Of a stretch of 60,000 nt of DNA, positions 46,801 through 56,799 are shown in pieces. Within the stretch, counting starts at the first letter, position 1, and each line of letters starts with the position of its first letter. The DNA comes from Owenia fusiformis (taxonomy: Eukaryota > Annelida > Polychaeta > Sabellida > Oweniidae), in contig CAIIXF020000003.1 in the NCBI GenBank assembly GCA_903813345.2, positions 16,322,931 to 16,382,930 on the forward strand, in the 5' to 3' direction. A model generated the notes under the pieces. The model made no database searches, had not been told where the DNA came from, and saw nothing but the letters and a program-made list of their open reading frames with translations. The position numbers and the translations under genes are program-made.

Positions 46801-49736
46801 TGTTTCCTCTTTGAATGCATGTCAATTGTAAACTTCTTGGAAGACATCATTGATTTTTTAACGTTTTTTGATCTTCCACCTTTTGGTAGACTTTTTAAAC
46901 CAGTGAAGGCTTTAGGATGTTTCTCTTTGCTTGAACGTCTCTCTCTGGTTTTAACACATTCTGGGTCGGTTTGAAGAGACTGAGCGTTTCTTTTTATGAG
47001 AATCCTGTTATTTCTTTTCTTTATTCTTAAGAAACGGCATATATTTCGTCCAACATATTTAAGCCTTATTTTCTCACTATCTGGTAGATTCTGTCTCAAC
47101 TGCAGAAGTCTTTGAGCTGTTTTGGTTCTAGGAATTTTCCAACTGTCATCAAAAGCGCTTGGAGGTTTCTCAAAACTTTTAACAATTTTACTGATTTTAC
47201 TATTGTCTGGATCATTTGAACCAACGTTGTTTTTTGTCCCAGTGTTTGACAACTGCAATGAGCTTATTTCAGTATTCCTAATAGAAGAATTGTTTTCTTG
47301 AATGTTATGTCTGGTGTTTGATCCCTTTTCTTGTGAGATGGCAAAACTGAAAACCTTTTTAGGTGATGATAATGGGTTTCCATTGTTGGGTTTGCATGAA
47401 AATGGGATACGATTCTTTTTCCTTAGATGTGAAACCTGCAACATTTTTATCTTCGGAATTCTAGTTTTGGTACAACCTTTTTCATTTAGTTCATTCACTG
47501 TCTCTATTCTGTAAGCATGGTGCTCTTGTTTTGAAATCAATGATTCTTCTTTTGAGATCAAAGTCTCTTCTTTCTTGGCATGATATATTTGTTGTTTTGG
47601 ATTAATGTTCTCTGCTTTCTTTGCATCTTTATTGGTTGATTTTTCTTTTTCATGTTTTACAAGGTTGTCAGTATTTTGTACTTTGTGCTTGTTCTTGCTC
47701 TTTTTTTGTTGTGCAACTGTGACTGTTTTTTCTTTGGCATTTGACAATTCCTGCCTTTGCTTTTTGTAAAATACTGTAAGTGATGTTTCATATGCATCAT
47801 GGTGTTTTCTGTCAACTTCATCAGAACCTTGACACAATTCTAGTTTCCTAACTTTCTTGTGTTCAACTAAACCTGAATTCTCCGGCTTTTTCGGTTTGTT
47901 AACAACTTTAGCATGATGTTTAATGTTAACTTCACAAGAACCTTGACACAATTCTAGTTTCCTTACATTGCTGTGTTCAACAATACCTGAATTCTCTTGC
48001 TTTTTCAGTTTGTTAACAACTTTAACATGATGTTTGTTGTTAACTTCACCAGAACCTTGACACAATTCTAATTTCCTAACTTTCTTGTGTTCAACTATAC
48101 CTGAATTCTCCTGCTTTTTCAGTTTTTTGACAACTTTAACATGATGTTTGTTGTTAACATCACCAGAACCTTGACACAATTCTTGTTTCCTAACATTCTT
48201 GTGTTCAACTAAACCTGAATTCTCCTCCTTTTGCAATTTGTTAACAACTTTAGAATGATATTTGTTGTTAACTTCACCAGAACCTTGACACAATTCTAAT
48301 TCCTTAACTTTCTTGCGTTCAACTATACCTGAATTCTCCTGCTTTTGCAGATTGTTAACAAATTTAACATGATGTTTGTTGTTAACTTCACCAGAACCTT
48401 GACACAATTCTAATTTCTTAACTTTCTTTTGTTCAACTATACCTGAATTCTCCAGCTTTTGCAGTTTGTTAACAACTTTAACGTTATGTTTGTTGTTAAC
48501 TTCACCTGAACCTTGATACAATTCTAGTTTCCTAACATTCCTGTGTTCAACTAAACTTGAACTATGTAACTCTTGCCTGGAATTAGCTTCATGCTTCATG
48601 TTGGAAGAACTATACTTAAAGTGAGCACTATCACTACCTAGCACTTTATGGGCAGAATTATTCCTATGAGCAAAAGAACCATTGATATTCCTATTATTAC
48701 GCATGTGGTCTAATTGACTAGAACATTTATTTTGTTGTCTGTGTTCATTTGGAATACATTTACTGGACCAAGATGTACCACAATATGGTTGACATTGACG
48801 TTGTTGAGAACTGATGTCAGTACCATATTGTCTTGGTTGATCATGTAAATTGTTATTAGCTTCAAAATAAGCAGATTGCGGTTCACATGCCTGATTTTGA
48901 TAACTGTTATTAGCACCAAATATTCCAGGATGTGGTTGACATTGCTGATTCTGGAAATTGTTATTAGCACGAAATATTCCAGGCTGTGGTTGACATGGCT
49001 CATTCTGGAAACTGTTATTAGCACCAAATATGCCAGGCTGTGGTTGACATGGCTCATTCTGGAAACTGTTATTAGCACCAAATATGCCAGGCTGTGGTTG
49101 ACATGGCTCATTCTGGAAACTGTTATTAGCACCAAACATACCAGGCTGTGGTTGACATGGCTGATTCTGGGTATTGTTATTTGCAAATATGCCAGGCTGC
49201 AGATGACATGGCGGGTTCTGGGTATTGTTATTTGCAAATATACCAGGCTGCGGATGACATGGCTGATTCTGGGTATTGTTATTTGCAAATATACCAGGCT
49301 GCGGATGACATGGCTGATTTTGGGTATTATTGTTTGCAAATATACCAGGCTGCGGATGACATGGCTGATTCTGGGTATTGTTATTTGCAAATATACCAGA
49401 CTGTGGATGACATGGCTGATTCTGGGTATTGTTATTTGCAAATATACCAGGCTGCGGATGACATGGCTGATTCTGAAAATTGTTATTTGCAAATATACCA
49501 GGCTGCGGTTGGCATGGCTGATTCTGAAAATTGTTATTAACACCAAATATGCCAGGCTGCGGTTGACAAGGCTGATATTGGAAATTGTCATGAGCACCAA
49601 ATATACTAGGCTGCGGTTGACTTAACTGATTCTGGAAATTGTCATTAATGTCATTAAAACAGTTGTAGTCAGGCTGTAGAAAGGCACCATTTCTAAACTG
49701 ATCTCTATTCCTGTGTGCCATGGTGATTGGATTCAT
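43830..49736 (-). CDS. Large repeat-rich basic protein with two C2H2 zinc fingers
   Basis: A single exon encodes 1,968 aa. An acceptor (TTTATTATTTCAG) ends at 49740, so an upstream non-coding exon is likely and the start is MNPITMAHRNR at 49736; the frame further upstream is intron. Three separate repeat zones are visible: about residues 30-285, Gln/Asn/Pro/Cys-rich 17-18-aa units (GIFANNNTQNQPCHPQP); about 390-645, seven 38-aa units with KLELCQGSGEVNNKHH; about 1660-1850, 18-aa units such as LTPHDTMEIKKSTKDE. A cluster RKSNKQKGSPKRKRKR near 1370 looks like a nuclear signal. Two fingers near 1475-1530 have CPNC..HIAHH and CDLC..HSRWH, with YST after the second Cys as in REST-type fingers. It is probably a nuclear, DNA-associated protein. 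I do not recognise the family. Confidence 0.85.
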   Translation of the reverse strand: MNPITMAHRNRDQFRNGAFLQPDYNCFNDINDNFQNQLSQPQPSIFGAHDNFQYQPCQPQPGIFGVNNNFQNQPCQPQPGIFANNNFQNQPCHPQPGIFANNNTQNQPCHPQSGIFANNNTQNQPCHPQPGIFANNNTQNQPCHPQPGIFANNNTQNQPCHPQPGIFANNNTQNPPCHLQPGIFANNNTQNQPCQPQPGMFGANNSFQNEPCQPQPGIFGANNSFQNEPCQPQPGIFGANNSFQNEPCQPQPGIFRANNNFQNQQCQPHPGIFGANNSYQNQACEPQSAYFEANNNLHDQPRQYGTDISSQQRQCQPYCGTSWSSKCIPNEHRQQNKCSSQLDHMRNNRNINGSFAHRNNSAHKVLGSDSAHFKYSSSNMKHEANSRQELHSSSLVEHRNVRKLELYQGSGEVNNKHNVKVVNKLQKLENSGIVEQKKVKKLELCQGSGEVNNKHHVKFVNNLQKQENSGIVERKKVKELELCQGSGEVNNKYHSKVVNKLQKEENSGLVEHKNVRKQELCQGSGDVNNKHHVKVVKKLKKQENSGIVEHKKVRKLELCQGSGEVNNKHHVKVVNKLKKQENSGIVEHSNVRKLELCQGSCEVNIKHHAKVVNKPKKPENSGLVEHKKVRKLELCQGSDEVDRKHHDAYETSLTVFYKKQRQELSNAKEKTVTVAQQKKSKNKHKVQNTDNLVKHEKEKSTNKDAKKAENINPKQQIYHAKKEETLISKEESLISKQEHHAYRIETVNELNEKGCTKTRIPKIKMLQVSHLRKKNRIPFSCKPNNGNPLSSPKKVFSFAISQEKGSNTRHNIQENNSSIRNTEISSLQLSNTGTKNNVGSNDPDNSKISKIVKSFEKPPSAFDDSWKIPRTKTAQRLLQLRQNLPDSEKIRLKYVGRNICRFLRIKKRNNRILIKRNAQSLQTDPECVKTRERRSSKEKHPKAFTGLKSLPKGGRSKNVKKSMMSSKKFTIDMHSKRKQRVNTQEKGRHRTRLYEEDSPNIRKQVKQTRLKGKKSNQTKSKYAKCTSNISNTQSTCVKQITTSSINLTQSPVREREPLSEPIKNSNQLEKTKSVTKDEEMDDPIPKLKESLSHQEDRTKLKNEAHCLKEIPSPIENVKNIDIHEETEILGKVAVALKNCFDDNELTYQSLDVPPSGDRSNMTSGDLTSLIRTYDISDSELISRPDHENALLEKDFETLLDVNSNTLGISMKETSTDSNYSDAKLSGVTLFEELEENTDQLKFDIEHCIDLLDKQDIMSPSDSDNTFQVKIPPESEPVKSDEPPLLENEMNLESSNLMYNSRPPTLDKQVTRTDDSQKISDFVEVAKTKEMTGVNKSGAGDNNQSVEVDENNNMADPITTVLKKKEKKRVVGGTKRKSNKQKGSPKRKRKRQCSSEEHQSDERNKQIIDVTKDHSMPSNVNICTFGSTTLVLMKNEVHLEDSCITQNNLTIKNDSTMQDLPEDYESSGDSSLCEFKDFKCPNCAYSTSYVRFFKRHIAHHKNVHLLKCDLCSYSTNKSVSLKRHSRWHKHVKGQNVLKFTPQNTIKDKYSSTDETKLTPRDTMEIKKSTLDQGNYDTSDILEIKKCTIDGAKFPQRDSIGIKKTKDEEKVNPHHSSETKKPTIEEVIILEPDDLPDDINVSDISTDSSLPDLSSVIHSKPIEKSIKNEAKVTSHDTIEIKKSTKDEVELTPHETMDIKKCTKNEAKVTSHDTIEIRKSTKDEVELTPHDTMDIKKCTKDEAKLTTHDTIEIKKSTKDEVALTPHDTMEIKKSIKNEAKLTSHGTKEIKKYTKDEVKLTPHDTMEIKKSTKNEAKFTACDSLEIKKCTIDEAKLTPYDTLKTKKSIMDEVKLTTYDTIETKKPTIYEEITLETDVLLDDINVSDTSTDSSLPDLSSIIHSKPIEKDSDANERVERKLRSKTQKLHVSRAYERKRCRTHFSSEASDELPNIIVKRRATRVPRGLLNMLDNN

Positions 49737-49814
49737 ACTCTGAAATAATAAAGCATATAATGTAAAAGTTGGTGCAAGTATCAATCTCATCAGACACCCC
49801 AGAATCTACAAGGC

Positions 49815-51950
49815 ATTAACATGACAAAATGTCACCACCTAAAACAATTTGGTCAATTTAAAGCAAGTTGAAAAAATACCTGTTTGACTTTTTTAGACAT
49901 TGAGAAGGTCATTGAAGGTCAAATATCATATGTAAAGTCAGATTTGAACTTCTGAGAACATGTAGATGATTTTGAAAAAAAAATTAAGTAAATTTGAAGC
50001 AAGTTGAAAAAAGACCTTTTTGACCTTGAAAAGGTCATTGAAGGTCAAAAGTCAAATCTAAAGTCAGATTTGAACTTCTGAGAACTTGTAAAGTCAAATT
50101 TGAACTTCTGAAAAGATGTAGATGATTTTGAAAAAAAAATTTGGTCAATTTGAAGCAAGTTGAAAAAAGACCTTTTTGACCTTTTTTTGACCTTGAGAAG
50201 GTCATTAAAGGTCAAATGTCAAATCTAAAGTCAGATTTGAATTTCTGAGAACATGTAGATGATTTTGAAAAAAAAATTTAGTCAATTTGAAGCAAGTTGA
50301 AAAAAGACCTTTTTGACCTTTTTGACCTTGAGAAGGTCATTGAAGGTCAAATGTCAAATCTAAAGTCATATTTGAATTTCTGAGAACATGTAGATGATTT
50401 TGAAAAAAAAATTTAGTCAATTTGAAGCAAGATGAAAAAATACCTTTTTGACCTTTTTTGACATTGAGAAGGTCATTGAAGGTCAAATGTCAAATCTAAA
50501 GTCAGATTTGAATTTCTGAGAACATGTAGATGATCTTGAAAAAAAAAATTAGTCAATTTGAAGCAAGTTGAAAAAAGACCTTTTTTGACTTTGAGAAGGT
50601 CATTGAAGGTCAAATGTCAAATCTTAAGTCAAATCTAAAGTCAGATTTGAATTTCTGAGAACACGTAGATGATTTTGAAAAAAAATTTTAGTCAATTTGA
50701 AGCAAGTTGAAAACAGACCTTTTTGACCTTTTTTGACCTTAAGAAGGTCATTGAAGGTCTAATGTCAAATCTTAAGTCAGATTTGAATTTCTGAGAACAC
50801 GTAGATGATTTTGAAAAAAAATTTAGTCAATTTGAAGCAAGTTGAAAACAGACCTTTTTGACCTTTTTTGACCTTGAGAAGGTCATTGAAGGTCAAATGT
50901 CAAATCTAAAGTCAGATTTGAAGGTCAAATGTCAAATCTAAAGTCAGATTTGAATTTCTGAGAACATGTAGATGATTTTGAAAAAAAATTAGTCAATTTG
51001 AAGCAAGTTGAAAAAAGACCTTTTTGACCTTTTTTGACATTGAGAAGGTCATTGAAGGTCAAATGTCAAATCTAAAGTCATATTTGAATTTCTGAGAACA
51101 TGTAGATGATTTTGAAAAAAAATTCAGTCAATTTGAAGCAAGATGAAAAAATACCTTTTTGACCTTTTTTGACATTGAGAAGGTCATTGAAGGTCAAATG
51201 TCAAATCTAAAGTCAGATTTGAATTTCTGAGAACATGTAGATGATCTTGAAAAAAAAAATTAGTCAATTTGAAGCAAGTTGAAAAAAGACCTTTTTTGAC
51301 TTTGAGAAGGTCATTGAAGGTCAAATGTCAAATCTTAAGTCAAATCTAAAGTCAGATTTGAATTTCTGAGAACACGTAGATGATTTTGAAAAAAAATTTT
51401 AGTCAATTTGAAGCAAGTTGAAAACAGACCTTTTTGACCTTTTTTGACCTTAAGAAGGTCATTGAAGGTCTAATGTCAAATCTTAAGTCAGATTTGAATT
51501 TCTGAGAACACGTAGATGATTTTGAAAAAAAATTTAGTCAATTTGAAGCAAGTTGAAAACAGACCTTTTTGACCTTTTTTGACCTTGAGAAGGTCATTGA
51601 AGGTCAAATGTCAAATCTAAAGTCAGATTTGAAGGTCAAATGTCAAATCTAAAGTCAGATTTGAATTTCTGAGAACATGTAGATGATTTTGAAAAAAAAT
51701 TTAGTTAATGTGAAGCAAGTTGAAAAAAGACCTTTTTGACCTTGAGAAGGTCAAATGTCAAATCTAAAGTCAGATTTGAACTTCTGAGAACATGTAGATG
51801 ATTTAGAAAAAAATTGAAGTCAATCTAAACAGTATTTGTTAAGTTATAGGAAGTTGTAAGAAATTGTTACAGACGCCGGACGCCAACCGCCGGACGCCGG
51901 ACGCCAACCTCCAACCGCCGGACGCCGTCGCAAAAAAACGGAGACCATAA
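49815..51950 (+). repeat. Satellite array 2 inside a mobile element, ~14 monomers
   Basis: The same ~135-bp monomer as 13401-16690, including a near-identical ~670-bp higher-order block repeated at about 50350-51000 and 51040-51690. It is preceded at 49815-49850 by the family left end (AAGGCATTAACATGACAAAA, TGTCACCACC) and followed by the GACGCC microsatellite (51872-51930). Here both termini of the element are seen around the satellite. Confidence 0.93.
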
Positions 51951-51980
51951 CAATATGTCACCACTTTTGGTGGTGACATA
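51950..51980 (+). mobile_element. Right-terminal hairpin of the satellite element
   Basis: ATGTCACCAC and GTGGTGACAT arms at 51955-51979 around a TTTTG loop, identical to 16834-16858. They are preceded by the same GGAGACCATAACAAT. Confidence 0.8.
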
Positions 51981-52133
51981 AAAAGATTGAAACCCCAAAA
52001 GTAATGAGAAATCTTTTCAAAAGTTTGGGCAAATTTTTAAAAAACTCAGAATTTCAGGCAAGTATATGGTTAGCAACACTTCACTAATGACCTGCCATCT
52101 ATATGAGCGCTAATTTCTATTTGAATATTAAAC

Positions 52134-52265
52134 GAGGCATTAGCATGCAAAATGTCATCACCTGCCATTTGTTACAGAGGCCAACCACCAAACACCAACC
52201 ACCAACTGTCAAACACCAACCATTGAACACTGTCCACAAAAAAGAATGGAGACCATAACATTATA
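52134..52265 (+). mobile_element. Short copy of the hairpin-ended element family
   Basis: Left end GAGGCATTAGCATGCAAAAT, GTCATCACCTGCCATTTGTT, a degenerate ACCAACCACCAA tract and GGAGACCATAACATTA. The hairpin is missing. Confidence 0.7.
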
Positions 52266-52984
52266 TAATAATATAAACGTTGAGAGGAGTCTGTATTAAA
52301 ACATGATTCAGAAGCACATGTGTTACTTAAAGTTTACTCACTTACTTTAAAACACCAGACAATATTATAGTTTCAACCATGTAACATTGTATCTTCACTC
52401 ATCAGTTCAAATCTTTGTTAAAGAGTTCTCCACAATCTCAAAGGTTGCAGATAAGATTCTAATATGATCTGAAAATACACATATTGTAAAGTTCAAAATT
52501 ATCTTTAACATCATTATTTTTTCACATTCCTTTCACTCTTTGATGCAGCATGGCTATTCCTTGTACTAATTTCAAAACAGAGGTCAAATTGGGAAAGTGG
52601 GTCAAATTGCTGTATCAAATTACAAATATATACCCTAGATGAGTATAACCTATATACAAAACAATAGGATAACTGAAATTCATCATAATTATCAGCTCAT
52701 CATGAAAGTAACATTGCAAATTTTAGGCCAAAAGACCATGTGCAGTATGGCAAGTTTATGTTTATGTTACTTTATTTCCACCTTAAAGATGAGTACATAA
52801 ATTATTTTAAATTTTCAAAATTACAACATGTACAGAATAAGAAAATAAATATGAGAATATAAAATAGGCCCATGACATTGTTATAAATTGCGTATGAATA
52901 ACGCCAAAAACATGAGCAACTGCATAGGGTAGGATATCTGGATAATACAATGAATGAACACTGGGACTGCATCCCAAAGCATTA

Positions 52985-53520
52985 GCTCTTGAATTTAGCA
53001 TATTGCATATGCAAAACATTATTTGGATGTACACTGTACACACAATAATCTAGGAGATCTGCCTTACCAAGTAATATTTCCACCTTCTCTTGCACACTGT
53101 GATCATGAAATACTACGTTTCTGAACATGACATTTCTAATTGAAGCTCTTTCTTTTGACAATTCAGGACATTCTAATAAAAAATGTACTATCGTCTCATT
53201 TGCCATTCCACATAAAGGACAGTTGCTTCTATAGTTCAGAGAGGCGTGACTCCCATTAACAATTTCACAATTTCTTTACATATTTATAAGAGCTTGCAAT
53301 TACTTTGGCTAATGTGCCACCATACGCATGGCTTTATCGAAACTTGTACCATTTTACATAGACGGAGTGAGCTTGACACATTACACACTATGTGCCACCA
53401 ATTTACTTCATATTGCATTATTTGTGATTTAACGATTCGCTTCCAAGCACATTTGGGCATAAGATCATAATTTACGACATATTCATTTAATAACAACCAC
53501 AAGTTATACCTCGTTAACAA
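52985..53520 (-). pseudogene. Decayed 3' end of a LINE (reverse-transcriptase polyprotein)
   Basis: The minus-strand frame reads RSNCPLCGMANETIVHFLLE, then CPELSKERASIR, the Cys/His tail typical of non-LTR retrotransposon polyproteins after the reverse transcriptase. A second frame upstream (MLTRYNLWLLLNEYVVNYDL) continues the same direction but is separated by a stop near 53270. Only this C-terminal fragment is present. Confidence 0.65.
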
Positions 53521-53789
53521 GTTTAAAATTGCCTTTATTGATGAATATTTCCTCCCTTCACTATTATGAGGTTCTAACTACCAATATGGGTCAAATGCAT
53601 GTGAAAGTGGATTCCCCACTTTTTCCCCAAAAAACTAGTCAGTTCTAGACTTTCATATCAAGAATCATTCCTGAAATTTTGAAATCGATCTGTCAAATGG
53701 CTATACTGAGAATGACTAGACACGACTTAACAAGAGTTTAGAGCTTCAAAATATTAGAGAAATCTGAATATTTCATACCGCCCTATTTA

Positions 53790-54290
53790 CTGCTTAGAAT
53801 CCTGGTATGATGCTGACTTTTGATGTTTTAAACTGTCTGATGTCTTTGTTTGAAATCAATGTTTGACGATTTGATCTCGGTGTTTTAAACTGTCTGATGT
53901 CACAATCTGAAATCATATTAACTGTCTAGATTGAATATGGTATTTCATGTTTTAAACAGTCTGATGCCATTGTTTCTTTGAAGTGACACTAGTTTTCTTG
54001 AAAATGGTATAAATGTTGGTTGCAGTCCACATAAGGAATGACCTTTGATGCAATGATTGATTATATAATGCACTGCATTTATATGAAATACTATGTTTGA
54101 ATTGCCTGTTATCGGACACACCTTGCCGAGCTATATGTGAATCATTTCTGACAAATAGGTGAAGTTGCAGATTGATCAAATTGAAGGAGAGGGTTGAATT
54201 ATACAAATATCATGGATATAAGCCAAATAAGATGATAGGATAACTGAATCTGATCATCAGAAATATCATAGTACATTGTTAAACTAGAAA
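53790..54290 (+). pseudogene. Coding-less third copy of the small-helical-gene unit
   Basis: Carries the ~43-bp minisatellite (TGTTTTAAACTGTCTGATGT), a TATA box (TATAAAT at 54008-54014), and then directly the 3' flank found after the intact gene (CACATAAGGAATGACCTTTG; compare 58810). The ~770 bp between TATA box and 3' flank, including the coding frame, are missing. Confidence 0.75.
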
Positions 54291-55014
54291 AACAGCAACT
54301 CCACGGAGCAGCAAATCCCACCGAACAAAACATATTATGCTTATTATAGCTAGTGTAAATGTTGAACTGTTTGTGCACTTTGTGATAGAAGCATGAAATT
54401 TGGCACAAAGTAAGTTTAAACCATTGTGAAGTAGGAATCATCATATAAAATTTGAACCAAATCCGTTCACTGGTATATGAGTTATCAAAGATTACGTTTT
54501 TTACTAAAAATGGCCGCCATCTTGAAACTCAGCAGCCATCTTAAAAATTATTTCTAGAACAGAGCTACTGTGTCCCTAGGCATATTCACATAAAATTTCA
54601 ACCAAATGTGTTCACTGGTATTTGAGTTATCAAAGATTATGTTTTTTACGAAAAATTGCCGCAATTTTGAAATTAAGCGGCCATCTTGAAAATTTTTTGT
54701 CGAAACATAGCTACTGTGTCACTAAGCATCATCATATAAAATTTGAACCAAATCTGTTCACTGGTATTTGAGTTATCAAAGGTTACATATTTTTACGAAA
54801 AATGGCCGCCATTTTGAAATTAAGTGGCCATCTTGAAAATATCTTTTTGTGCGAAACTCCTTTGTCCCTAGGCACCAGCATATAAAATTTGAACCAAATC
54901 CATCAACTAGTATTTCACGGTGACCAAGAGTAAACAATGCAAATCGGCCCGGTCGTGTTTTTTTAAACTCTTTAGTCGTGTTTTGTAAGAACATGGGATG
55001 CGACATTCGATAGA

Positions 55015-55708
55015 ATGGAGCAAAATGGTAAGAATATTCTATATTTTACAAACTTACATATCTTGACTTCTACCTAAGATGTTCTTCTTCATACCCACGA
55101 ATCTATTTTGGGGATAAATCCATCATACTTCATATCAATCGCAATTATATACCAAAAGTACCAGAAATATGTACTTAATTTGCATTTAGTGTTATTTAAT
55201 CAAGTTTAAAGAGACAATCCATTCAACAACGTGGAATAATATTCACTACTCTAAATATCGTATAAATATTTTAACTGTATTTATCTTAAAATTGCGATAA
55301 ATGACCGTAAATGTAGAAAGTGGAGTTAACTATGGAGAAGGGACAATATAACGTCATGGACGTGTCTTATAATAAGCATGTTAACGTTTTGGAATTGTGA
55401 AGATAACGTTTTGGACGTGATAAAATTAACGACTTTGAATTGTCTTGTAATATTGTTCACATTGACCATGTTTTGTTGCTTAATAATTTGTCTGTGCTTC
55501 TGAAAATAATCGTATTAGTACTTTGAAGATAAGTGTTTGTACTACATGACTATTCACATATTTTGTAATTTCAGTTCCTCGGAATAAGTGCCACGCGTGC
55601 TCTTTCAAAAGTGCTCATAAGAACACTTTCCTTGAACATTATGAGAAGGTTCATCCGACTGATCTGTTCAGAATTGACATCCCTATCCACGATCTAGTAC
55701 TAAAATAA
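55015..55708 (+). CDS. Candidate 48-aa single C2H2 zinc-finger protein in the transposon
   Basis: Exon 1 at 55015-55027 (ATGGAGCAAAATG, donor GTAAGA) joins in phase to exon 2 at 55575-55708 (acceptor TTTGTAATTTCAG). The product starts MEQNVPRNKCHACSFKSAHK and has a finger C-x2-C-x12-H-x4-H (residues 10, 13, 26, 31), then a short tail ending HDLVLK. AATAAA overlaps the stop. The start lies ~25 bp inside the left TIR, so the TIR could serve as promoter. Either a transposon-encoded small protein or a captured host exon; expression is unproven. Confidence 0.5.
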
Positions 55709-56625
55709 ATTGAAAAACTAAATTCTTACTATCTCGTATTTCTGCTAGAAGTTAAAACTCAAAAAGTATCTTCTTAATCAATAATATAATTTATAGTTTA
55801 TGTTGGTTTTATAATAATTTGCGGGCCTAGTGCGACACACACTATTAACCAGAAACAAATAGTATGCATTATTACACAAGCAGATCCCCACCATCTGTTC
55901 ATGTATTAGTATAAAACACGGGAATATATACATTATGTGTCACCCGTTTATTGTAATTTGTAGTCAAGATATGAATAAATAAGAATAAATAAAAAAGACA
56001 GATATATGATTTAACAAGATCAACAGATGTTGTAATTTAATTCGCTAGAAAACTATGTTACAGTACAGTTCATAGATCACTCATAGAACGATAGCAGCAT
56101 ATGTAGCGTTTTTTACCTATTGCAATTTGAAAATTAAAATTGAAATTGTATTGCATTGTGTGAGGCGAATTAGGGAATAACATCGAATCAAATTGTTAAA
56201 AATCCCGAGGCAAACCTAATAGATATTGAGCATACGATTTTAATAACGGTGGAGTTATTCCTTACATTAGGTGATCATATATATGCATTTACATGTAGAG
56301 CATCACAAACTAAACATTTCCTCTCATTTTAAATAAATTTATTTACGTTCATGACAGGGAAAAGTGAGTTTAAGGCCAATAGGGACGTTTTAAAACGTAT
56401 TTGAGGCAAATTCAAAAATAGCAACGAGCCATTTAATGAACGACAGGGCAATTAAAAAATAATATGACTGGTAAAATTTTCAAAATGACGAGCATTAACC
56501 ATGCGTGTCTGATTCTAACCATTTTGATTAAGTATCAAATTCGGTAGTGATCCCATAGATCAATCTTGACATATTATGTCGTACATTTGATTATTGTTAA
56601 TCATTTATAATTAAGATGGTGTCAC

Positions 56626-56799
56626 TCAGACAACAACTTCTTCCACATTGAGATCATTTTTTGGGAAATACATAATGTTAATTGTGCTGTTTCCCACTTC
56701 CAAATCGTTAAACCTCAATGTCTCTACACGTCTAGAACGTTTCACTAACAGGTCAACGTCATTAACCGCAATCTTTTCAACACGTCTAAAGAGTTTAAT
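56626..56799 (-). CDS. Candidate 57-aa C-terminal coding exon in the transposon
   Basis: The minus-strand exon follows an acceptor (AATATTTTTTAG) and reads IKLFRRVEKIAVNDVDLLVK, RSRRVETLRFNDLEVGN, and on to EEVVV and stop. Its composition is protein-like, with alternating charged and hydrophobic residues. No 5' exon with a clean frame was found between here and the right TIR. The first bases (AAACTCTTTAGACGTGTT) resemble a piece of the TIR (AAACTCTTTAGTCGTGTT). No family was recognised. Confidence 0.35.
   Translation of the reverse strand: MKLFRRVEKIAVNDVDLLVKRSRRVETLRFNDLEVGNSTINIMYFPKNDLNVEEVVV

Noticed and set aside
48876-49625. Plus-strand 249-aa and other frames over the N-terminal repeats of the 1,968-aa gene
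   Set aside because: Shadow frames of a tandem coding repeat; the minus-strand frame is far longer and contains zinc fingers and a nuclear signal.
43830-49790. Start codon at 49790 for the large zinc-finger protein
   Set aside because: The first 18 codons overlap a polypyrimidine tract and a TTTCAG acceptor, so they are most likely intron; the next Met at 49736 is a better start.
54776-55006. 76-aa minus-strand frame crossing the left TIR of the CAC transposon
   Set aside because: It spans the insertion junction between tandem repeat and transposon, so it cannot be an old gene of either.
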